Of a stretch of DNA of 13,645 nucleotides, positions 7,339 through 11,403 are shown one piece after another; positions within the stretch are counted from its first letter, which is position 1, and the number at the start of each line of letters is the position of its first letter. Source of the DNA: Onstottus_A sp036505875 (GTDB lineage Bacteria > Acidobacteriota > Blastocatellia > UBA7656); NCBI GenBank assembly GCA_036505875.1, contig DASXSR010000241.1:1-13645 (forward strand), written 5' to 3'. Both the position numbers and the translations under genes were made by a program. Below the pieces are notes generated by a model. That model was not told the origin of the DNA. It was given only the letters and a program-made list of their open reading frames with translations, and ran no database searches.

Positions 7339-7920
7339 ATGAAAAATCGAATTAAGAGATTGAGCGTGCTGACGTGCGCGCTCGCGCTGTTGGCGTCCGT
7401 AAGTCTGGCCCAACAAGCCGAGAGCTATAAGGAGCTTCCGAACTTTCATAAAGTTAGCGATGCGCTCTACCGTGGCGCGCAACCGCTCGGCGGCGGCGTC
7501 AAGAAACTGGCGGGGCTTGGGATAAAGACGATTATCAACTTGCGGGGCGAGGACGACCTGGCGCGCCAGGAGAAGAAGGACGCCGAGGCTGCGGGACTGC
7601 ATTACTTCAGCGTATCGATGGCGGGCCTGAGCGCGCCCTCCGATGAGCAGATCGCTCGCGTGATGGCAATAATAGACAAGCCGGAAAACCAACCGGTCTT
7701 CATTCATTGCAAACGCGGCTCAGACAGAACCGGAACGATCGCGGCTGTGTACCGCATCTCGCACGACGGATGGAATCCGGATCGCGCGCTTGCCGAAGCG
7801 AAAACTTACGGGATGAGTTGGACGGAGTTTGGAATGAGGGGCTACATCTCGGATTACAACAAGCGAAAGGCGAGCACCTCCAGCCAGCCAGCCGCAGCGA
7901 CGGCAGCGACAACTAAGTGA
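7339..7920 (+). CDS. Exported dual-specificity-type (Cys-based) phosphatase, copy 2
   Basis: This 193-residue paralogue of the upstream gene has its own signal peptide (MKNRIKRLSVLTCALALLASVSLAQQ, likely cleaved after SLA). It shares the family frame: ALYRGAQPLGGGVKKLAGLGIKTIINLRGEDD, then ENQPVFIHCKRGSDRTG with nucleophile Cys124 and Arg130, then AVYRISHDGWNPDRALAEAKTYGMSW. Both copies share NQPVF[IV]HC..G..RTG and YRI[ST]HDGW, so they come from a tandem duplication, but they have diverged in the P-loop (KRGSD against AGGRH) and in the C-terminal part. This copy ends in an Ala/Thr/Ser-rich tail (about 175-193). The ribosome site is weak, which fits co-transcription from the promoter at 6644. 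It converges on the next gene with only 15 bases between and no terminator hairpin seen. Confidence 0.85.
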   Translation: MKNRIKRLSVLTCALALLASVSLAQQAESYKELPNFHKVSDALYRGAQPLGGGVKKLAGLGIKTIINLRGEDDLARQEKKDAEAAGLHYFSVSMAGLSAPSDEQIARVMAIIDKPENQPVFIHCKRGSDRTGTIAAVYRISHDGWNPDRALAEAKTYGMSWTEFGMRGYISDYNKRKASTSSQPAAATAATTK

Positions 7921-7935
7921 TCTTGCATCTTCATA

Positions 7936-9105
7936 TCAATCCTCAATGAGTGGGGCTTCACGCCCTCGTGCGGTCACACTTTCCACTCCAACAATTTCCC
8001 CGCGGTCCACGATTAACGCATGATCGAAGTTGTTAACGGTCGGGCAGATGTGTTTCGGAATGAGATACAGCACATCGCCGACCACCGGGACAGACGAGCC
8101 GCTCGTAACGTCTATCGGAAGATGTTCCTCGCTCGGCTTTGAGGCCACAAAGTCAGGACGCCCAATCACTGCGCAGTTAGGAATCCCCGCGTCGGCCGAA
8201 ACCGTCTTGTGGCCGGCATCACAGGTGAAGCGGCCCGCCGACGGATGCGATACAACGGTCGTCAGGACAATCGCCGCCGGGCGGTAATCATATTCCGAAG
8301 GAAGCTGAGCGAGGCTCGAGCAGTCGTTGTATACAACCGTTCCCGGTGATGCGCGATGAATGAACTGAGCGTCCCAGAACGGCGAATAAGAAAGGGTGCA
8401 AGGAAAGGCTGGCGTTCCTGCTGTGATGACTTCAACGACGTTAATGCCCGCGCGTTCGAGAGCGGCGACGGCTTCCATTAAGCGGTCGTAACCTCGGTGC
8501 GCGATCTTCTCGCGCTCGCGCAAATCAAACGATGAGAGATGTCCGTCATAATAATGCAAGCCGCGAAAAGCGAGCCCCGCGTTTTGAATAACGCGTGCGA
8601 GCTTAATGATTTCATCCGTTCGATCTTGCTCGATGCCCGTTCGATTCATTCCAGGGTTCACGTCGATGAACAGTCCGATGTTGCTTCCCTCCCACGATCC
8701 GATTTGCTCGCGGCATTCTACGAGCGCTGAGATTCTTTTCTGCTCGAACTGCGCGGCGACCTCGCGAATTCGCCGGGCGCCTGCCCCCACCAGCGGATAT
8801 GCGACAAGCACATCCGGGGCTCCACTCTCGCAAGCGGTCAACAGTTCAAGCGACGTAGAGCATTTGAAGTTCGTTATCCCGAGCTCGATAAAGCGTCGCA
8901 TCGTGAAAGCGAGCTTTGCTGTCTTAACGTGTGGCCGCAAGCGATTCGCATTTTCGCCCACCAACCGCAACGTCGTGCGAATGTTTGCTTCGATGATCTC
9001 GGGATAGATCGCAAGCGCCGGCGTCATCACGCGATCGACATTCGCGATCCGGTAATGATCGAGCGAAAGTTCAGGAAGTGAAAGACTTTGAATGGAGGCT
9101 GACAT
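7936..9105 (-). CDS. D-threonine aldolase / D-serine dehydratase-like PLP enzyme
   Basis: This is a 389-residue cytosolic enzyme of the alanine-racemase fold-III group. The N-terminal barrel starts with TPALAIYPEIIEANI (28-42) and carries RPHVKTAKL, where Lys61 is the expected PLP Schiff-base lysine. FIDVNPGMNRTGI (146-158), GLHYYDGHL (182-190) and ITAGTPAF (227-234) line the barrel. The C-terminal domain ends in GDVLYLIPKHICPTVNNFD; His352 and Cys354 match the metal-binding His-x-Cys pair of D-threonine aldolase and eukaryote-type D-serine dehydratase. The enzyme likely cleaves or deaminates a beta-hydroxy D-amino acid, but which one cannot be read from sequence. Its own promoter at 9117-9145 makes it a separate unit from xerC. 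The leader would be only a few bases long and no Shine-Dalgarno is present. Confidence 0.85.
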   Translation of the reverse strand: MSASIQSLSLPELSLDHYRIANVDRVMTPALAIYPEIIEANIRTTLRLVGENANRLRPHVKTAKLAFTMRRFIELGITNFKCSTSLELLTACESGAPDVLVAYPLVGAGARRIREVAAQFEQKRISALVECREQIGSWEGSNIGLFIDVNPGMNRTGIEQDRTDEIIKLARVIQNAGLAFRGLHYYDGHLSSFDLREREKIAHRGYDRLMEAVAALERAGINVVEVITAGTPAFPCTLSYSPFWDAQFIHRASPGTVVYNDCSSLAQLPSEYDYRPAAIVLTTVVSHPSAGRFTCDAGHKTVSADAGIPNCAVIGRPDFVASKPSEEHLPIDVTSGSSVPVVGDVLYLIPKHICPTVNNFDHALIVDRGEIVGVESVTARGREAPLIED

Positions 9106-9116
9106 ATTCGAGCAGA

Positions 9117-9145
9117 TTTCTACAAGCTTGAACGACGCCCGTCAA
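9117..9145 (-). promoter_or_regulatory. Promoter of the D-threonine aldolase-like gene
   Basis: On the minus strand TTGACG (9140-9145) and TAGAAA (9117-9122) are 17 bases apart. Transcription would start near 9110, about five bases before the ATG at 9105, so the message would be nearly leaderless, consistent with the absence of a ribosome site. The REP doublet begins only 5 bases upstream of the -35 box. Confidence 0.55.
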
Positions 9146-9149
9146 GTTG

Positions 9150-9236
9150 TTCGTAGTCCCGCTTCAGGCGGAAGTTCGTAGACTGCCTGTGAACGAATCC
9201 GCTACAAACTTCCGCCTGAACGCGGAACTGCTAACT
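9150..9236. repeat. REP doublet (REPIN-like), copy 1
   Basis: Two inverted arms, 9163-9181 (TTCAGGCGGAAGTTCGTAG) and 9202-9220, match at all but one of 19 positions across a spacer of about 20 bases. Each arm extends outward into a smaller hairpin with an outer foot. The left outer part, TTCGTAGTCCCG, matches that of copy 2 with one change and one deleted base; the right outer part is more diverged. The doublet forms the 3' end of xerC, including its stop codon, and abuts the promoter of the next gene. Confidence 0.8.
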
Positions 9237-10152
9237 TTGCTCGCGGGTGAGATTTGTCATAAACCTGCATCAACTGATCGATCGACACGTGAGTGTATAT
9301 CTGAGTGGAAGAGAGCCGCGCGTGACCGAGCAGCTCTTGAATCGCGCGCAGGTCGGCGCCCGCGGACAACAGATGAGTCGCAACCGAATGTCGCAGCGAG
9401 TGCGGGCTTATGTCGTGAGTCAGCGCGCACTGCTTTACATACTTTTCAATTATCCGAGCAATGGATCGAGTTGTGATTCGCGTGCCTTGATAGTTGAGAA
9501 AAACTGCCCTCGCGTCGCGCTTGTGTTCGGGCGCTTCAGCAAGCAAGGATCCGCGAACTTCGAAGTAAGCGACGAGCGCTTCCCTCGCTTTTGATCCGAA
9601 GGGCACGAAGCGCTCTTTGCGACCTTTACCGCGAACCCGAATCGTTTCGTGTTTCAGATCGATGTCATCCAGATTCATGCCGGCGATTTCAGAAACCCGA
9701 CAACCCGTGGCGTACAGCAACTCGAGTATCGCGCGGTCGCGTTTGCCGAGCACGGTCTCCGTGTCGGGAGTCTCGATGAAGTGAATGACCTCATCGACCG
9801 AGATGACCTTGGGAAGCCTTTTCTCCAATCGGGGGCTAGATACAAGACGGGCGGGATTCAACTCCAGGACTTGTTCGCGACAGAGAAACTTGAAAAACGT
9901 CCGCAACGTCGCAAGCTTCCGCGCGATGGATGACTTCTTTCGCTTGTCCTGATATAGCTTCGCCATGTATTCGCGGATCGTGATGTGATCGATTTGTCTG
10001 ATATCGATGTCGCGCCGCTGGCCATTCGCGTCCTTGGGGCAGAGGTAATCATAGAACTGTTCGAGGTCGCTGAGGTAATTCCGCAGAGTGTGCGCGGACG
10101 CGTTGCGCTGATACTTGAGATAATCGGCAAAGCGGTCAATGTAGTGTTGCAT
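9202..10152 (-). CDS. xerC: XerC/XerD-type tyrosine site-specific recombinase
   Basis: Starting at the ATG at 10152 the protein has 316 residues, close to the normal size. It has an N-terminal SAM-like core-binding domain (IDRFADYLKYQRNASAHTLRNYLSDLEQFYDYL) and a catalytic domain with all six expected residues: Arg152 (ATGCRVSEI), Lys176 (GKGRKERFVP), His251 and Arg254 (HSLRH), His277 (LGHARLSSTQ) and nucleophile Tyr286 (IYTH). Xer recombinases resolve chromosome dimers at dif near the terminus; some family members serve mobile elements. An open frame extends 36 codons further up to 10260, but a promoter lies inside it, so the shorter start is preferred. The family core normally ends near HPRAK; here LAVPRSGGSL follows, and its last part and the TAG are encoded by the REP doublet. 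No dif site is evident nearby. XerC and XerD cannot be told apart here. Confidence 0.88.
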   Translation of the reverse strand: MQHYIDRFADYLKYQRNASAHTLRNYLSDLEQFYDYLCPKDANGQRRDIDIRQIDHITIREYMAKLYQDKRKKSSIARKLATLRTFFKFLCREQVLELNPARLVSSPRLEKRLPKVISVDEVIHFIETPDTETVLGKRDRAILELLYATGCRVSEIAGMNLDDIDLKHETIRVRGKGRKERFVPFGSKAREALVAYFEVRGSLLAEAPEHKRDARAVFLNYQGTRITTRSIARIIEKYVKQCALTHDISPHSLRHSVATHLLSAGADLRAIQELLGHARLSSTQIYTHVSIDQLMQVYDKSHPRAKLAVPRSGGSL

Positions 10153-10177
10153 AGTGGCACCGGAGGGGGTTGATGCA

Positions 10178-10205
10178 ATTCTACCGCTGCAGGCTCGCAG
10201 GTCAA
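10178..10205 (-). promoter_or_regulatory. Promoter of xerC
   Basis: On the minus strand TTGACC (10200-10205) and TAGAAT (10178-10183) are 16 bases apart. Transcription would start near 10171, about 20 bases before the ATG at 10152. This argues against a longer N-terminus beginning at 10260. Confidence 0.65.
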
Positions 10206-10260
10206 GCGCGCGAACGTAGTAGATGAAACGACAACCAGCCGGGCCGGTTCCATGATTCAC

Positions 10261-10496
10261 TCAGTAAACATCGAGATCACGCCCGATGACGACTTTGCCC
10301 GTGTAACTTGACTGTATCTCTTTCAGCAATTCCTCAGGCGATGACGCGACAGAACTCACAGCAGGTCGCAATGCAATCGACGCGTGGTAAACTGAACGTC
10401 ACGACGGAAATCCACCTTGCCGGGAGTGTGCTGTGATAGCGCGGTGCCCAACGCCAATGTCCCGATAAATAGACCGATGACGCAATGTTTTAGCAT
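10261..10496 (-). pseudogene. Decayed gene relic: export signal plus out-of-frame C-terminal remnant
   Basis: From an ATG at 10496 the minus strand reads MLKHCVIGLFIGTLALGTAL, then SQHTPGKVDFRRDVQ: a good signal peptide followed by a segment like the N-terminus of the Planctomycete-type cytochrome c (PSCyt1) proteins, K-V-D-F-R-R-D-V-Q. The frame then turns unlike anything familiar (FTTRRLHCDLL) and stops at 10356. In another frame a clean coding-like tail follows, PAVSSVASSPEELLKEIQSS and then YTGKVVIGRDLDVY, to a TGA at 10261. So either one small gene has suffered a frameshift or two gene ends have been joined by deletion. An AGGAGG (10527-10532 on the minus strand) stands nine bases before an in-frame ATA at seven codons upstream of the ATG, which looks like a lost start codon. 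I do not recognise the tail. The rest of the gap to 10542 holds no other gene. Confidence 0.5.
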
Positions 10497-10542
10497 GTTA
10501 GATTGTTTTGATCGTATCGCCGTAAACCTCCTGGGAAAATGC

Positions 10543-10632
10543 TCGTATTTCGGCCTTCAGGCGGAAGTTTGTATTCGCTTGTTCCTTTGGGCTCGGACCG
10601 TACAAACTTCCGCCTGAAGGCGGTACTACGAA
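10543..10632. repeat. REP doublet (REPIN-like), copy 2
   Basis: Inverted arms 10543-10573 and 10601-10632 match at 28 of 31 positions, including a perfect 21-base block whose core is CCTTCAGGCGGAAGTTTGTA, around a 27-base spacer. The right arm, read on the minus strand, begins TTCGTAGTACCGCC. It contains an internal hairpin CCGCC-TTCA-GGCGG with a GTAG foot, the classic design of REP sequences. The two arms could pair into one long cruciform or RNA hairpin. It lies 45 bases beyond the stop of the secreted-protein gene at 10678. Confidence 0.85.
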
Positions 10633-10677
10633 CTCTTCATCGTTTCACCTAGATGCGCAATCCTCAATCGGCACGCT

Positions 10678-11241
10678 TCAATGATCAACACTATCAACAC
10701 TGCCCACTCTCGCGCCCGCTTGCGTGACGGCTCCCTCCGCGCTGATCCCAACCGCGAAATGCACAGGCAGAAAATGTTCTTCAGATCTGCAAGGGTCAAC
10801 GGGAAGTAATCTACAAGGATCACCAGGTGTTAACCGGTAGCTGCCCAGGAAGAACAACGAGATTGGCAGCATCTCCTCGAACTCGAAATCCTGCGCCCCG
10901 GTCAGGCGATAGATCAGACCGCTCGTCTCGCCCACGCCCATCACCCCGGCCAGGTTGGTGTGGATGCTCACCGAAGAGCGACAGGGATCACCTGGTTGAC
11001 AAGGAACGCCTGGCTGGAAGACCTGGGTGAGCAAGTGGATCGGGCCCGAGAGATTGACCTGCTCCGATTGAGTACCAAGGTTGACGAAGACCGAGCCGTT
11101 GAGAGGAATCATGAGGCTGGTGGTGACGTGACTTGACCCGGCGGCGCCTCCCGCACTCGGCAGGGCGAACAGCAGTAAGGCGAGCGCCAAGCCGGGGGCG
11201 CGGCGGATGAGTTGCGAGAGTCTGTGTGGGTTGATGTTCAT
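10678..11241 (-). CDS. Small exported protein with paired cysteines, function unknown
   Basis: This is a 187-residue protein with a signal peptide: MNINPHRLSQLIRRAPG, hydrophobic LALALLLFALPSAGGAAG, cleavage likely near residues 30-36. I do not recognise a family. The mature part has alternating hydrophobic strands (TTSLMIPLNGSVFVNL, HFAVGISAEGAVTQAG), suggesting a beta-sandwich. The four mature cysteines come in two pairs within near-repeats: PGVPCQPGDPCRSS (Cys81, Cys87) and TPGDPCRLLPVDPCRSEE (Cys143, Cys151), with the motif G/V-D-P-C-R three times. These could form disulfides or hold a metal. GAGGT stands eight bases before the ATG (11249-11253), so the start is sound. It follows the large secreted repeat protein by 162 bases on the same strand, and they may work together at the cell surface. 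The C-terminus ends in a short SVDSVDH duplication. Confidence 0.75.
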   Translation of the reverse strand: MNINPHRLSQLIRRAPGLALALLLFALPSAGGAAGSSHVTTSLMIPLNGSVFVNLGTQSEQVNLSGPIHLLTQVFQPGVPCQPGDPCRSSVSIHTNLAGVMGVGETSGLIYRLTGAQDFEFEEMLPISLFFLGSYRLTPGDPCRLLPVDPCRSEEHFLPVHFAVGISAEGAVTQAGARVGSVDSVDH

Positions 11242-11288
11242 AGTTTTTACCTCGGAAAAGGTTTAACCCGAATTGAGACCGGGAGTCA

Positions 11289-11304
11289 CTAGGAAGGCTC
11301 CTAG
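11289..11304. repeat. Short palindrome upstream of the secreted-protein gene
   Basis: CTAGGA-AGGC-TCCTAG has perfect 6-bp arms and a 4-bp loop and lies about 48 bases before the ATG at 11241. No T-run follows on either strand, so it is not a convincing intrinsic terminator; it may be an operator or a leader hairpin. Confidence 0.4.
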
Positions 11305-11369
11305 GTTTGTGCGAACCGCATGGTGCTGGCTGCGCGTGCGCCAGCGGCTATCGCCCCGGGCCTATCTAG

Positions 11370-11396
11370 ACTTCCGCCTGAAAGCCGAACTTCGAA
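11370..11396 (-). repeat. REP singlet, third locus of the family
   Basis: Read on the minus strand this is TTCGAAGTTCGG followed by CTTTCAGGCGGAAGT. It matches the right arm of copy 2 at 23 of 27 positions, with the core TTCAGGCGGAAGT intact. No inverted partner is seen nearby, so it is a single REP. It starts 8 bases after the stop of the large secreted protein. Confidence 0.7.
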
Positions 11397-11403
11397 CCGG
11401 CAG

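Noticed and set aside
9202..10260. Longer xerC reading frame with 36 extra N-terminal residues.
   Set aside because: A -35/-10 pair lies inside the extension, the extra residues do not resemble the family, and the ATG at 10152 aligns with the usual XerC start.
10417..10617. Plus-strand open frame of 66 codons across the REP doublet.
   Set aside because: Its second half is repeat sequence and the first half lies opposite the gene relic; there is no ribosome site.
11289..11304. Palindrome as an intrinsic terminator of the large secreted protein gene.
   Set aside because: The stem is short and no T-rich tail follows on the minus strand; it is kept only as a palindrome.
9150..11396. REP loci read as a CRISPR array or as insertion sequence ends.
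   Set aside because: The units are palindromic, irregularly spaced over kilobases with genes between them, and enclose no transposase and no regular spacers.
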